Origin: GCA-002697625 sp002697625
GTDB lineage: Bacteria; Bacteroidota; Bacteroidia; Flavobacteriales; BACL11
Assembly (NCBI GenBank): GCA_964004625.1
Contig: CAXFOB010000016.1
Coordinates: forward strand, 1-64,000
Direction: 5' to 3'
DNA length: 64,000 bases
Shown: positions 45,658 through 54,778 of the stretch, in pieces
How positions within the stretch are numbered: position 1 is the stretch's first letter
Layout of the letters: every line of letters starts with the position of its first letter
Translations under genes and position numbers: made by a program
Notes under the pieces: generated by a model
Database searches by the model: none
Seen by the model: only the letters and a program-made list of their open reading frames with translations
What the model was told of the DNA's origin: nothing

Positions 45658-46023
45658 ATGAAAAAAATATCAATTGTAATACTGTCATTCTTTTTTATAG
45701 GAATTAATATTACTTATGCACAAACTACTTCAGAAGAAGTGAAAACAGAACAAACTGGTGTTAAAACAGAAAAAGTTTGCAGTGAAGTGGAAAAGAAATC
45801 TTGCTCTAAAGAAGCAAAGAAATCTTGTTCTAAAGAAGCAAAGAAATCTTGCTCTAAAGAGAAAAAGAAATCATGCTCTAAAGAAGCAAAGAAATCTTGC
45901 TCTAAAGAAGCAAAGAAATCTTGCTCTAAAGAAGCGAAGAAATCTTGCTCTAAAGAAGTAAAAAGATCTTGCTCAAAAGAAAAAAAGAAATCTCAATGTT
46001 GCAAGACAGCTTCTAAAAACTAA
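45658..46023 (+). CDS. Secreted Cys/Lys-rich tandem-repeat protein
   Basis: A 121-residue protein with a clear signal peptide (MKKISIVILSFFFIGINITYAQ, shown by Lys-Lys, a hydrophobic core and AYAQ-like end). After a short acidic/Thr region come eight 8-residue repeats of the form KKSCSKEA (residues 46-109), and then KKSQCCKTASKN. There are 11 Cys in all, one per repeat plus extra ones at each end. The even Cys spacing with Lys and Glu suggests metal or redox binding outside the cytoplasm, or a low-complexity surface role, but this is inference; I recognise no family. It has its own promoter and terminator. Confidence 0.75.
   Translation: MKKISIVILSFFFIGINITYAQTTSEEVKTEQTGVKTEKVCSEVEKKSCSKEAKKSCSKEAKKSCSKEKKKSCSKEAKKSCSKEAKKSCSKEAKKSCSKEVKRSCSKEKKKSQCCKTASKN
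45793..45984 (+). repeat. Eight 24-bp tandem repeats (KKSCSKEA)
   Basis: Eight in-frame 24-bp units of the type AAGAAATCTTGCTCTAAAGA plus GCA/AAA/GTA. They differ mainly at synonymous sites and in the last residue (A, K or V). Such repeats can change number by slippage without breaking the frame. Confidence 0.9.
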
Positions 46024-46045
46024 TTATAAAATATAATTAAATTTA

Positions 46046-46071
46046 AAAGCCACTTAATTGTGGCTTTTTTT
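46046..46071 (+). terminator. Terminator after the repeat gene
   Basis: AAAGCCAC (46046-46053), loop TTAATT, GTGGCTTT (46060-46067), T-run to 46071. The GTG at 46060 is part of this hairpin, which argues against it being the start of the next gene. Confidence 0.9.
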
Positions 46072-46083
46072 ACATCAAAAATT

Positions 46084-46725
46084 ATGGAATTTTTACCAGA
46101 AGAAATTGAAAAATACTCTCTAAAAAATACAAGTAAAGAATCTAAACTATTAGCAGAGTTAAACAGAGAAACTTGGGCTAAAGTAATGATCCCTAGAATG
46201 CTATCAGGACACCTACAAGGAAGAATATTGAGTATGATTTCAAAAATGATTAATCCAGAAACAATTATAGAAATAGGAACCTATACTGGTTATTCTGCAT
46301 TATGTTTAGCAGAAGGTCTTTCTGAAAATGGAATTCTTCACACTATTGATGTAAATGAAGAATACACCTCTTATGCTCATAAATATTTTAAAAAATCAAA
46401 TTATACAGATAACATTAAACAGCATATTGGAAATGCTTTAGATGTAATTCCTTTTATTTCTGAAAAAGTACAATTAGTATTTATTGATGCTGATAAAGAA
46501 AATTATAGTAATTACTATAACCTTATTTTTGAAAAATTAGAAGTTGGTGGATATATAATTGCAGATAATGTGCTTTGGAGTGGAAAAGTATTAGACAATA
46601 AAATGGATGAAGAAACTAAAGCTTTAGATGAATATAATAAAATAATTCATGCAGATGATAGAGTAGAAAATGTTTTACTTCCAGTGAGAGATGGTCTTAT
46701 GATTTGCAGAAAAATATCTGATTAA
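46084..46725 (+). CDS. SAM-dependent O-methyltransferase (COMT-like)
   Basis: A 213-residue methyltransferase of the Methyltransf_3 (catechol/caffeoyl-CoA O-methyltransferase-like) family. TIIEIGTYTGYSALCLAEGL (about 61-80) is the SAM-binding strand and loop; HTIDVNEEY, VFIDADKENY (metal-binding Asp) and IADNVLWSGKV (second Asp-Asn pair) match the divalent-metal-dependent family. The substrate is unknown; small catechols are common. I place the start at the ATG 46084, because an upstream GTG lies within the terminator. Terminator read-through or a weak promoter would be needed, since only 12 nt separate the T-run and the ATG. Confidence 0.85.
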   Translation: MEFLPEEIEKYSLKNTSKESKLLAELNRETWAKVMIPRMLSGHLQGRILSMISKMINPETIIEIGTYTGYSALCLAEGLSENGILHTIDVNEEYTSYAHKYFKKSNYTDNIKQHIGNALDVIPFISEKVQLVFIDADKENYSNYYNLIFEKLEVGGYIIADNVLWSGKVLDNKMDEETKALDEYNKIIHADDRVENVLLPVRDGLMICRKISD

Positions 46726-46729
46726 GTCT

Positions 46730-46737
46730 TACATTTG
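46730..46737 (+). promoter_or_regulatory. -7 promoter element of the proline dehydrogenase gene
   Basis: TACATTTG, 27 nt before the ATG at 46765. A TTTG at 46703-46706 is 23 nt upstream, a little far for a -33 element. Confidence 0.5.
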
Positions 46738-46764
46738 CAAAAACTAAAATAGAGAGTTATATAA

Positions 46765-47928
46765 ATGGATTTCAACAACTTTAAAGTAGCCTTCTCCAAT
46801 AAATCAGATTCTGATTTAAACAGAGCCTCTCTCCTATTTAAAAGTATTAGTAACCCTACAATGTCTAGTCTTTTAACTGGTGTTATAAAAATCTGTTTAT
46901 GGTTAAAATTTCCAATTACTCCTATTATTAAAGCTACTGTTTTTAAACATTTTTGTGGAGGAACAACAATTACAGACAGTCAAAAAACGATAGAATCTTT
47001 ATGGAAATCTAATATAGGAACTATTCTAGATTATTCTGCAGAGGGAAAGAAATCTGAAGAAGATTTTAATCATGTAATGGAAGAGACAATCCGTACAATT
47101 CTAAAAGCAAAATCAGAAGAATCAATTCCTTTTTCTGTATTTAAATTTACAGGACTTACTCATTTCTCATTATTAGAAAAAATAAGCTCTGAATTCCCTC
47201 TATCTGAAAAGGAACAAAAAGAAAAAGAGAACTTTATATATAGAGTTGAAAGAATTTGTAAAACTGCAGCTGAAAACAAAGTACCTATTTTTATAGACGC
47301 AGAAGAAAGTTGGATTCAGGATATAATTGACAATTTAACACTTGAAATGATGAAGAAATTCAACAAAACAGAATGTTGGATTTACAATACTTTACAGATG
47401 TACAGAAAGGATCGATTTGCATACCTAAAAGAACTTCTTGAAATAGCTGAAGAAGAAAAGTTTTTATTAGGATTAAAGATTGTAAGAGGAGCTTATCATG
47501 AAAAAGAAATAGAAAGAGCAAAAGAAAAAGGATATGCTTGTCCTGTACATACAGTAAAAGAAAATACAGATAGAGATTACAATGAAGCTTTAAGAATTTG
47601 TGTTAAGAATTCCGACTTTATATCTATTTGTGCTGGAACTCATAATGAACAAAGCTCTTTACTTTTATCTGAATTAATGGAAGAAAATAATTTAAATAAG
47701 AATGATAAACGATTTTTCTTTTCACAACTACTAGGAATGAGCGATCATATAAGTTACAATCTATCAGAACATGGATATAATATAGCAAAATACGTTCCTT
47801 ACGGACCCGTCAAAGATGTTCTTCCTTACCTTATTAGAAGAGCAGAAGAGAACAGTTCTATAGCTGGGCAAATGGGAAGAGAACTTGCTAATATTATGAA
47901 AGAAAAAAAGAGACGGAAAAATTCTTAA
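46765..47928 (+). CDS. Proline dehydrogenase
   Basis: FAD enzyme that oxidises proline to pyrroline-5-carboxylate, the first step of proline catabolism. The 387 residues fit the stand-alone PRODH barrel of Bacteroidota: FKFTGLTHFSLLEKIS, IFIDAEESW, CWIYNTLQMYRKD, LKIVRGAYHEKE and the C-terminal YVPYGPVKDVLPYLIRRAEEN that binds proline through Arg pairs (given here in short pieces). The second enzyme, P5C dehydrogenase, is not in the window. It converges on argS with no gap. Confidence 0.92.
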   Translation: MDFNNFKVAFSNKSDSDLNRASLLFKSISNPTMSSLLTGVIKICLWLKFPITPIIKATVFKHFCGGTTITDSQKTIESLWKSNIGTILDYSAEGKKSEEDFNHVMEETIRTILKAKSEESIPFSVFKFTGLTHFSLLEKISSEFPLSEKEQKEKENFIYRVERICKTAAENKVPIFIDAEESWIQDIIDNLTLEMMKKFNKTECWIYNTLQMYRKDRFAYLKELLEIAEEEKFLLGLKIVRGAYHEKEIERAKEKGYACPVHTVKENTDRDYNEALRICVKNSDFISICAGTHNEQSSLLLSELMEENNLNKNDKRFFFSQLLGMSDHISYNLSEHGYNIAKYVPYGPVKDVLPYLIRRAEENSSIAGQMGRELANIMKEKKRRKNS

Positions 47929-49698
47929 TCACATCTGATTAGGAACCTCTACTCCTAATAAGTTCATAGAATCTTTTATTATAAGGGCTACCTTCTCAGA
48001 AAGAGCTACTCTAAAATTTTTCAATTCGTCATTTTCCTCACCCAAAATAGTGATGTTTTGGTAAAAAGAATTATAACCTTTCACCAAATCATAGATATAG
48101 TTTGCAATAAGTGCAGGACTATAATTTGTAGCCGCCTCCTGAATTACAGATGGAAAATCTAAAATTTGTTTTATCAAATTTTGTTCTTCCTTCTTTATAT
48201 TCACAAACTTAATATCCGAGATCTCTGAATTGTATTTTGAAACAAGCGACTGAATTCTAGCAAAAGTATATTGTATAAATGGTCCTGTATGTCCGTTAAA
48301 ATCAATTGATTCTTTTGGGTCGAACATCATTTTTTTTCTTGGATCTACTTTCAGTATGAAATATTTTAAAGCGCCTAATCCTATCATTTCATACAAATCA
48401 TCCGCTGCTTTATCAGACAATCCATCTAACTTTCCTAAATCTTTTGCTATAGATTTTGAAGTTTGAACCATGTCTTCCATTAAGTCATCTGCATCTACCA
48501 CAGTTCCCTCTCTAGACTTCATTTTTCCTGTAGGTAAATCTACCATACCATAAGAAAGATGATAACAATTTTTCGCCCAATCATATCCCAACTTATCCAA
48601 TATTAAGAATAATACTTTAAAATGATAATCTTGCTCGTTCCCTACGGTATAAGCCATGTTAGAAAAACTGAAATCCTCTTGTCTTTGGATGGCAGTGCCT
48701 ATATCCTGAGTCATATAAACTGCAGTTCCATCTGAACGTAAAATAATTTTCTCATCTAGTCCTTCATCTGACAAATCAATCCATACGGAACCATCTTCTT
48801 TTTTATAAAAAACTCCTTTATCTAATCCAATTTCAACTACTTTTTTACCCAATAAATAAGTGTCGCTCTCGTAATAATTTTTATCAAAATCAACTCCTAA
48901 TCTTTTATGAGTCACTTCAAATCCATCATACACCCACTGATTCATCTTTTTCCAAAGAGCGACCGTTTCTTCATCCTTTGATTCCCACTTTCTGAGCATT
49001 TCCTGAGCTTGTATAAAAATAGGAGCTTCTTTCTCTGCTTGTTTTTCTTCCATCCCTGAAGAAATTAATTCTGAAATCTCTTTTTTATAGTATTTGTCAA
49101 ATTCTACATAATACTTACCTACTAAGTGATCTCCTTTAATTCCTGAAGTTTCTGGAGTTTCTCCATTGCCATATTTTTTCCATGCAATCATAGATTTGCA
49201 GATATGTATTCCCCTATCATTAATGATCTGAACTTTCTTTACATTTTTTCCTGAAGCTTTTAAAATTTCAGAAACTGAATAACCTAAAAGATTGTTTCGA
49301 ATATGACCTAAATGAAGAGGTTTATTTGTATTAGGTGAACAATATTCCACTAAATAAGTAGGGTCATCTTTTTTTGCTTCTTGGATTCCGAATTCTTCTG
49401 TATTGTATGCTATTTTAAATTGATTAAACCAAAATTCAGAAGATATACTTAAGTTTAAAAAACCTTTCACCACATTAAAACTACAAACCTCTTTTACTCC
49501 TTCTTTTAAAAAGTGTCCAATCTCCTGAGCAGTTTGTTCTGGTCCTTTTTTTGACACTCTTAATAGGGGGAACACAACTAAAGTAACATCCCCATCAAAC
49601 TCTTTTCTGGTTTTCTGAAACTGAATATTTTGATTTTTTGCAGAATATAATTCTAGTAAACACGTCTCAATTTCTATATGTAATATTTGTTCTATCAT
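47929..49698 (-). CDS. argS: Arginyl-tRNA synthetase
   Basis: Charges tRNA-Arg. From the ATG at 49698 it has 589 residues. The N-terminal additional domain (about 1-110), the HIGH motif HLGHIRNNLLG (about 126), a KMSKS-equivalent KMKSREGTVVDADDL (about 391) and the DALR anticodon-binding domain at the C terminus are present. The upstream codons before 49698 lie inside the CtlX gene and encode unrelated Trp-rich residues. The ATG overlaps the CtlX stop by one base (TAATG), so it is the last gene of an arginine-linked operon. Confidence 0.95.
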   Translation of the reverse strand: MIEQILHIEIETCLLELYSAKNQNIQFQKTRKEFDGDVTLVVFPLLRVSKKGPEQTAQEIGHFLKEGVKEVCSFNVVKGFLNLSISSEFWFNQFKIAYNTEEFGIQEAKKDDPTYLVEYCSPNTNKPLHLGHIRNNLLGYSVSEILKASGKNVKKVQIINDRGIHICKSMIAWKKYGNGETPETSGIKGDHLVGKYYVEFDKYYKKEISELISSGMEEKQAEKEAPIFIQAQEMLRKWESKDEETVALWKKMNQWVYDGFEVTHKRLGVDFDKNYYESDTYLLGKKVVEIGLDKGVFYKKEDGSVWIDLSDEGLDEKIILRSDGTAVYMTQDIGTAIQRQEDFSFSNMAYTVGNEQDYHFKVLFLILDKLGYDWAKNCYHLSYGMVDLPTGKMKSREGTVVDADDLMEDMVQTSKSIAKDLGKLDGLSDKAADDLYEMIGLGALKYFILKVDPRKKMMFDPKESIDFNGHTGPFIQYTFARIQSLVSKYNSEISDIKFVNIKKEEQNLIKQILDFPSVIQEAATNYSPALIANYIYDLVKGYNSFYQNITILGEENDELKNFRVALSEKVALIIKDSMNLLGVEVPNQM

Positions 49699-50633
49699 TA
49701 TATTTCTTTTGGTAAAAACACCTCCGCCATCATACATCTTGCACTTCCACCACCACAAGCTTCTATTGTATCCAAAGAACTTGATATGATAGGATTATAC
49801 TTCTCAATTTTTGTTATCTGATCTTCGGTTAAACTGTTGTAAGCAGAAGTAGACATTACTAAATATTTCTCATCTCCCATTAATTGTAGCATGTTTCCTG
49901 CAAATCTATGTTTTTGCTCTTCTGATATTTCTATCACTTCTTTGCGAGTAACTTCTAATGAACTTCTTAGCCATTTTCTTTCTTCTTTATCATCTACAGT
50001 ATCCAAACAAACGACAGCATATTTATCTGCAACACAAATCATTACATTAGTATGATAAATCTCCATTCGTTCTCCATCTACATCCTGAGTTGCCGTAAAA
50101 CAAACTGGAGTATAGTCAAACACATCACACCATTGTAATACAGCTTGTTCGTCCGTTCTTACTGAAATTGCAGCATAACATATCCTATTCTCTCTATCTA
50201 AAACCATGCTTCCTGTACCCTCTAAAAACTTATCATGATCCTCAAACTCTGTAAAATCTTTAATGTAATTTATTTTAAAATTATAATCATCAACTAAAAC
50301 ATCTAAAATATCTTCTCGTCTTTCATCTCTTCTGTTGTCTGCATACATAGGATATAAAGCAATATTTCCACTTTCATGAAAAGAAACCCAATTGTTTGGG
50401 AAAATAGAATCAGGAGTATCTGGATTTAAAGTATCTTTTACAACAATTACATTAATTCTTTTTTCTCTTAACACATCTACAAAAGTATTAAACTCAGATA
50501 AAGCTTTCTTCTGAGTTTGGTCTGGAGATAAACCATCTAAAACTTGCTGATAATAATTGTTTACAGATGTTTGCTCGTTATACCTAAAAGCAACAGGCTC
50601 CATCATTAAAATTGTATCCGTTATCTGTTTCAT
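49698..50633 (-). CDS. ctlX: Citrulline utilization hydrolase CtlX-like (arginine deiminase-related)
   Basis: A 311-residue protein of the guanidino-group-modifying superfamily. Typical motifs are ILMMEPVAFRYNEQT at the N terminus, PNNWVSFHESG, FLEGTGSMVLDR, a His in IYHTNVMICVAD, and the catalytic Cys in CGGGSARCMMAE near the C terminus. These fit the CtlX branch. Its reaction is hydrolysis of a guanidino- or ureido-compound related to arginine or citrulline; the exact substrate is not settled by sequence. The start at 50633 overlaps the stop of the upstream gene by 4 nt (ATGA), and its stop overlaps argS. Confidence 0.85.
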   Translation of the reverse strand: MKQITDTILMMEPVAFRYNEQTSVNNYYQQVLDGLSPDQTQKKALSEFNTFVDVLREKRINVIVVKDTLNPDTPDSIFPNNWVSFHESGNIALYPMYADNRRDERREDILDVLVDDYNFKINYIKDFTEFEDHDKFLEGTGSMVLDRENRICYAAISVRTDEQAVLQWCDVFDYTPVCFTATQDVDGERMEIYHTNVMICVADKYAVVCLDTVDDKEERKWLRSSLEVTRKEVIEISEEQKHRFAGNMLQLMGDEKYLVMSTSAYNSLTEDQITKIEKYNPIISSSLDTIEACGGGSARCMMAEVFLPKEI

Positions 50634-51544
50634 TTTCTTTGTAATGGCATGGTAGAACATCTTAATAATCCTTCCATTTTTGCAATTTCAGAATAGTTAA
50701 TTTCTTCTACAATAAATCCTTTGTTCCTTAACTCATTATTTAATCTTGTAAATCCTTTTTCTGAAACAATAACTTTTTCTGAAACAGAAAATACATTGGA
50801 GTTCATATTATACATTTCCTCTTTTGTTATAAAAATAATGTTTTCCTCCGAGAACAAATTTACTAAAAAATCTACATCTTGTGGATTTTTAAATCCTCCC
50901 TTGTAGAGTATTGCGGTATCTATTCCTATTGGTTGGAAACAACAATCAAGATGAAGAGCATTTTCCTTAGCATCAAAATCTGATTTATTTAACTCGAATG
51001 CTTTCACCTCTTTATTTGGAAATTGTTGTTTTATAAAATTCACACCTTCTACATTTGTTCTAGAAACCTTATAAGAATTAAAATCTTCTTTTTCGGAGTA
51101 TCCTATAAAAATGTAATTATTCCAAAGCACAACATCCCCTCCTTCTGCTCTTGCATCTTTTGGCATTTTCAAAATATTATTATCAGGAATCTTTTCTATA
51201 ATAGATGAAATAGCATGAATTTCTTCTATTCTATCTTCTATAATATTAGGCACGATAAGTTTCTCTCCGATTACAAAGGAAATGTCTCTAGTAAAAACTT
51301 GATTCAAGTTATAAATATTTTGTGGCCTTAACACCTCTACATTATACTTTTTCAAAACGTCTAAAAATTCATTCATCTCAGTAGTTACATCATACTGAGA
51401 AGGAAATTCGCCTGATAAAACATGTTCTTTTGATTTAGGATCATAACAATCTTCTAACTTTGGGCATCCTCCAAAATTATCTGGAAGACCTAAAATAACA
51501 AGTTGTAACTCAGATGTTTCATTATGTATATTGGGTTTTATCAT
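50630..51544 (-). CDS. Amidinotransferase/dimethylarginine dimethylaminohydrolase-like protein
   Basis: A 304-residue protein of the pentein superfamily. It shows FTRDISFVIG (about 87-97), ARAEGGDVVLWNNY, the conserved His in ALHLDCCFQPIG, and the catalytic Cys in LLRCSTMPL near the end. These point to an amidinotransferase or dimethylarginine hydrolase fold, but the substrate is uncertain. The ATG at 51544 lies 9 nt after a TAAGTTTG element; the upstream TTG at 51556 overlaps that element. First gene of the operon with ctlX and argS, which ties the three to arginine metabolism. Confidence 0.8.
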   Translation of the reverse strand: MIKPNIHNETSELQLVILGLPDNFGGCPKLEDCYDPKSKEHVLSGEFPSQYDVTTEMNEFLDVLKKYNVEVLRPQNIYNLNQVFTRDISFVIGEKLIVPNIIEDRIEEIHAISSIIEKIPDNNILKMPKDARAEGGDVVLWNNYIFIGYSEKEDFNSYKVSRTNVEGVNFIKQQFPNKEVKAFELNKSDFDAKENALHLDCCFQPIGIDTAILYKGGFKNPQDVDFLVNLFSEENIIFITKEEMYNMNSNVFSVSEKVIVSEKGFTRLNNELRNKGFIVEEINYSEIAKMEGLLRCSTMPLQRK

Positions 51545-51553
51545 AATCGTTTG

Positions 51554-51561
51554 CAAACTTA
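51554..51561 (-). promoter_or_regulatory. -7 promoter element of the arginine-linked operon
   Basis: TAAGTTTG on the - strand, 9 nt before the ATG at 51544. Confidence 0.5.
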
Positions 51562-51687
51562 AGTATTAGTATTGTTTCTGACTACTTTATTTATTGTCTT
51601 TTTACACATAAATATCACATCCGATTTATTAACAAATTAGAGCTAATATGTATAGTGAAAAACAAGATATTATAAAAATAGTCTTTG

Positions 51688-51695
51688 TACTTTTG
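51688..51695 (+). promoter_or_regulatory. -7 promoter element of ftsK
   Basis: TACTTTTG, 8 nt before the ATG at 51704. Confidence 0.55.
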
Positions 51696-51703
51696 ATGAG
51701 AAT

Positions 51704-54088
51704 ATGATAAAGAAAAAAACAAGTAAATCAAATAGGGGAAAATCTAAAAGATGGGGAAAATTCTTGGAATTCTTTAAGAACGAAAACAATCAAAAGATAA
51801 TTGGATTTATCTTTATTCTGTTCTCTTTGTATTTTTTCATATCCTTTACCTCTTCTTTCTTTCAGTGGAAAGAAGATTTCTCTATAGTAAAAAACAACTC
51901 TTGGTTTAATTTATTAACAGATTCGGAGATAATCGTAAGTAATGCTTTAGGGAAAATTGGAGCTGTATTCTCCTATCTGTTTATATATGTTTGTTTCGGA
52001 ATATCCGCATATTTCATTCCTGTATTTTTAATGTTCTCAGGACTACAACTTTTAGGATATCATCTTATGTCTTTAAAAAAATATATCCGACAAAGTATTT
52101 GGGGGCTTATTTGGATTCCTGTTTTTATATACCATTGTTTTGGGTCTCAAATTTTCGCAGGAGGTATTGGTATAAGTAGTACAGAGTTTATTGTATCTTT
52201 ATTAGGAAGTATAGGAACAAGTTTGTTATTACTTACAACTTTTTTAATGTTTATTACTCTCAAATTTAATATCACAACTGAAAAAATCATAGAGTTCTTT
52301 AACAACTTAAGGAGACAAGAGGAGGAACTGAGTATTTATGAAGTTGAAGACGTTGGAGAAATCACCATCAATAAAAGTACTGAAACAGAAAGAAAAAACA
52401 ATGAAGAACTAAAAGTAAAAGAAGCTGTTTTACCTAATAACACTGAAAAGGATACTGCTAAAATTTCAGAAAAATGGAAAGGAAAAGAAAATGACCTAGA
52501 TATAAAAATAGTAGAATCAGAAGATGAGGAAGAGTTAGGTCAAGCAGAAATACAGGAAAAGTTAAAAGAACTTGGAGATTACGACCCGACTCTTGATTTA
52601 TCATCTTATAAATTTCCGAAAATAAATTTATTAAACGATTACGGAAGTGGAGAAATAAACATAGATAAAGAAGAATTAGAAGCAAATAAACAAAAAATTG
52701 TAGACACGCTTGGAAACTACAAAATAGGTATTTCATCTATTTCTGCTACTATTGGACCTACTATTACTTTATACGAAATAGTACCAGAAGCTGGTGTTAA
52801 GATTTCTAAAATTAAAAATCTAGAAGATGACATAGCTCTAAGCTTATCAGCAGTAGGGATTCGGATTATAGCTCCTATTCCAGGTAGAGGAACAATTGGT
52901 ATTGAAGTACCGAACGCTAAAGCTACTACAGTATCTATGAGTACAATACTAAAATCAGAAAAGTTTCAGAACAGTAAAATGGACCTACCTATAGCATTTG
53001 GTAAAACCATATCCAATGAAACATTTGTAGTTGACTTGGCTAAAATGCCACACTTACTAATGGCAGGAGCAACAGGACAAGGTAAATCTGTAGGATTAAA
53101 TGCAATCCTCACCTCTCTTTTATATACGAAACATCCTAGTCAGGTGAAATTTGTTTTGGTAGACCCTAAAAAAGTAGAGCTTACTCTTTTCAATAAAATA
53201 GAAAGACACTTTTTAGCAAAACTTCCAGATACTGAGGAAGCAATAATTACTGATACTAAAAAGGTAGTTAACACAGTCAATTCTCTTTGTATAGAGATGG
53301 ACCAAAGGTACGAACTACTAAAAAATGCAATGTGTAGAAACCTTAAGGAATACAATGAGAAATTTATTGCTAGAAAATTAAATCCGAATGAAGGTCATAG
53401 ATATTTACCATATATTGTACTAGTCATTGACGAATTTGCCGATCTTATTATGACGGCAGGTAAAGAAATTGAAACTCCTATAGCAAGATTAGCTCAACTT
53501 GCAAGAGCAATTGGTATACATTTAATTGTTGCAACACAACGACCTTCTGTAAATGTTATTACCGGAATAATAAAAGCAAATTTCCCAGCCAGAGCAGCAT
53601 TTAGAGTAACATCTAGAATTGACTCCCGAACAATATTAGATACAGGAGGAGCCGACCAACTTATTGGGAAGGGAGATATGCTTATCTCTACAGGAAATGA
53701 ATTAGTTAGACTTCAATGCGCTTTTATAGACACTCCAGAAGTAGAAAAAATTTGTGATTTTATCGGAAGCCAAAGAGCTTATCCTGAAGCTTATTTATTA
53801 CCTGAATATATTGGAGACACAGAAGGAACAGGAAATGATGCAGATTTAGACAATAGAGATGCACTATTTGATGAGGCAGCTCGTTTAGTAGTCAGTCAAC
53901 AAACAGGTAGCACCTCTAACATACAAAGAAGAATGAAGATTGGATACAACAGAGCTGGAAGAATAATTGATGAGTTAGAAGCAGCGGGTATTGTTGGGCC
54001 GTTTGAAGGGAGTAAAGCAAGACAAGTTCTTATTAAAAACGAAATAGAATTAGAAGAACTCTTAAATAATCTGAATAAAAATGAATAA
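51704..54088 (+). CDS. ftsK: DNA translocase FtsK
   Basis: Hexameric motor at the division septum that moves chromosome ends and activates dimer resolution. The 794 residues hold four membrane segments (about 30-190), a short charged linker with many Glu/Lys (about 195-290), the alpha/beta motor with Walker A GATGQGKSVGLN (about 456) and Walker B VLVIDEFADLIM, and the gamma winged-helix domain (about 730-790) that reads chromosome orientation signals. The linker is much shorter than in E. coli but usual for Flavobacteriales. It overlaps the LolA-like gene by 8 nt. Confidence 0.96.
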   Translation: MIKKKTSKSNRGKSKRWGKFLEFFKNENNQKIIGFIFILFSLYFFISFTSSFFQWKEDFSIVKNNSWFNLLTDSEIIVSNALGKIGAVFSYLFIYVCFGISAYFIPVFLMFSGLQLLGYHLMSLKKYIRQSIWGLIWIPVFIYHCFGSQIFAGGIGISSTEFIVSLLGSIGTSLLLLTTFLMFITLKFNITTEKIIEFFNNLRRQEEELSIYEVEDVGEITINKSTETERKNNEELKVKEAVLPNNTEKDTAKISEKWKGKENDLDIKIVESEDEEELGQAEIQEKLKELGDYDPTLDLSSYKFPKINLLNDYGSGEINIDKEELEANKQKIVDTLGNYKIGISSISATIGPTITLYEIVPEAGVKISKIKNLEDDIALSLSAVGIRIIAPIPGRGTIGIEVPNAKATTVSMSTILKSEKFQNSKMDLPIAFGKTISNETFVVDLAKMPHLLMAGATGQGKSVGLNAILTSLLYTKHPSQVKFVLVDPKKVELTLFNKIERHFLAKLPDTEEAIITDTKKVVNTVNSLCIEMDQRYELLKNAMCRNLKEYNEKFIARKLNPNEGHRYLPYIVLVIDEFADLIMTAGKEIETPIARLAQLARAIGIHLIVATQRPSVNVITGIIKANFPARAAFRVTSRIDSRTILDTGGADQLIGKGDMLISTGNELVRLQCAFIDTPEVEKICDFIGSQRAYPEAYLLPEYIGDTEGTGNDADLDNRDALFDEAARLVVSQQTGSTSNIQRRMKIGYNRAGRIIDELEAAGIVGPFEGSKARQVLIKNEIELEELLNNLNKNE

Positions 54089-54719
54089 AATATCTGTAAT
54101 ATTCTTATCTCTTGTTTTATCTGTTAATTTATCATTTTCTCAAGAGGAACTTGCAAAACAGATATTAGATGAACTTTCTGAAAAAGGAAATTCGTATAAA
54201 GATATCACAGCAGAATTCTCCTTTAATTTCAATAATAATTTACAAGGTATAGATGAAAATTCTGAAGGCAAGATATGGATAAAAGAAGATATGTATAAAT
54301 TAAATATGGCTTCTGACCTATCTATAATTAACAATGGAGAAACCTTATGGTATTTTATGAAAGATGTTCCAGAAGTGCAGATAATGGAAAGCAACCCGGA
54401 AGATGAGATGAATCCTTCAAAAATATTTACCATCTACGAAAGAGGGTATAAATTTCAATATAAAGGTAATAGTTCTGAAAAAGGGAAAAATTTACACATT
54501 ATTAATTTATATCCAGAAACAAGTAAAGCTATCAGTAAAGTAGTTTTGTATGTAGATTCTGAGAAAATAGAAATCTATAAAATACAATTAAATGACAAAG
54601 ATGGAGGTGTTAGTAGTTACATTATCAATAGTTTTATAACAAATAATAAGGTTCCAGAATCTACGTTTAACTTCCGAAAGAAAGATCACCCAGGTGTAGA
54701 GGTTATTGATTTAAGGTAA
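54081..54719 (+). CDS. LolA-family outer-membrane lipoprotein carrier
   Basis: A 212-residue periplasmic protein with a signal peptide (NLSFSQ end, residue 20) and a LolA-type half-barrel: YKDITAEFSFNF, GKIWIKEDMYKLN, NNGETLWYFMKD, and IYKIQLNDKDG. LolA carries lipoproteins across the periplasm to the outer membrane. The overlap with ftsK is a known neighbour pattern for LolA-like genes in several phyla. Which lipoproteins it moves is unknown. Confidence 0.85.
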   Translation: MNKISVIFLSLVLSVNLSFSQEELAKQILDELSEKGNSYKDITAEFSFNFNNNLQGIDENSEGKIWIKEDMYKLNMASDLSIINNGETLWYFMKDVPEVQIMESNPEDEMNPSKIFTIYERGYKFQYKGNSSEKGKNLHIINLYPETSKAISKVVLYVDSEKIEIYKIQLNDKDGGVSSYIINSFITNNKVPESTFNFRKKDHPGVEVIDLR

Positions 54720-54778
54720 ATTACAATAACATATTATAAACATTCGTTTAACATAGTTAATCAAATATTTTATTATCT

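Noticed and set aside
45758..45961. A second ORF in another frame across the KKSCSKEA repeats
   Set aside because: It is the same 24-bp repeat read out of frame, giving a monotonous Lys/Arg/Asn/Leu string with no start signals of its own.
45793..45984. CRISPR array
   Set aside because: The 24-bp units are contiguous with no spacers and encode an in-frame protein.
49699..49758. N-terminal extension of ArgS (Trp-rich)
   Set aside because: It lies within the end of the CtlX gene in another frame; ArgS normally begins near the ATG at 49698.
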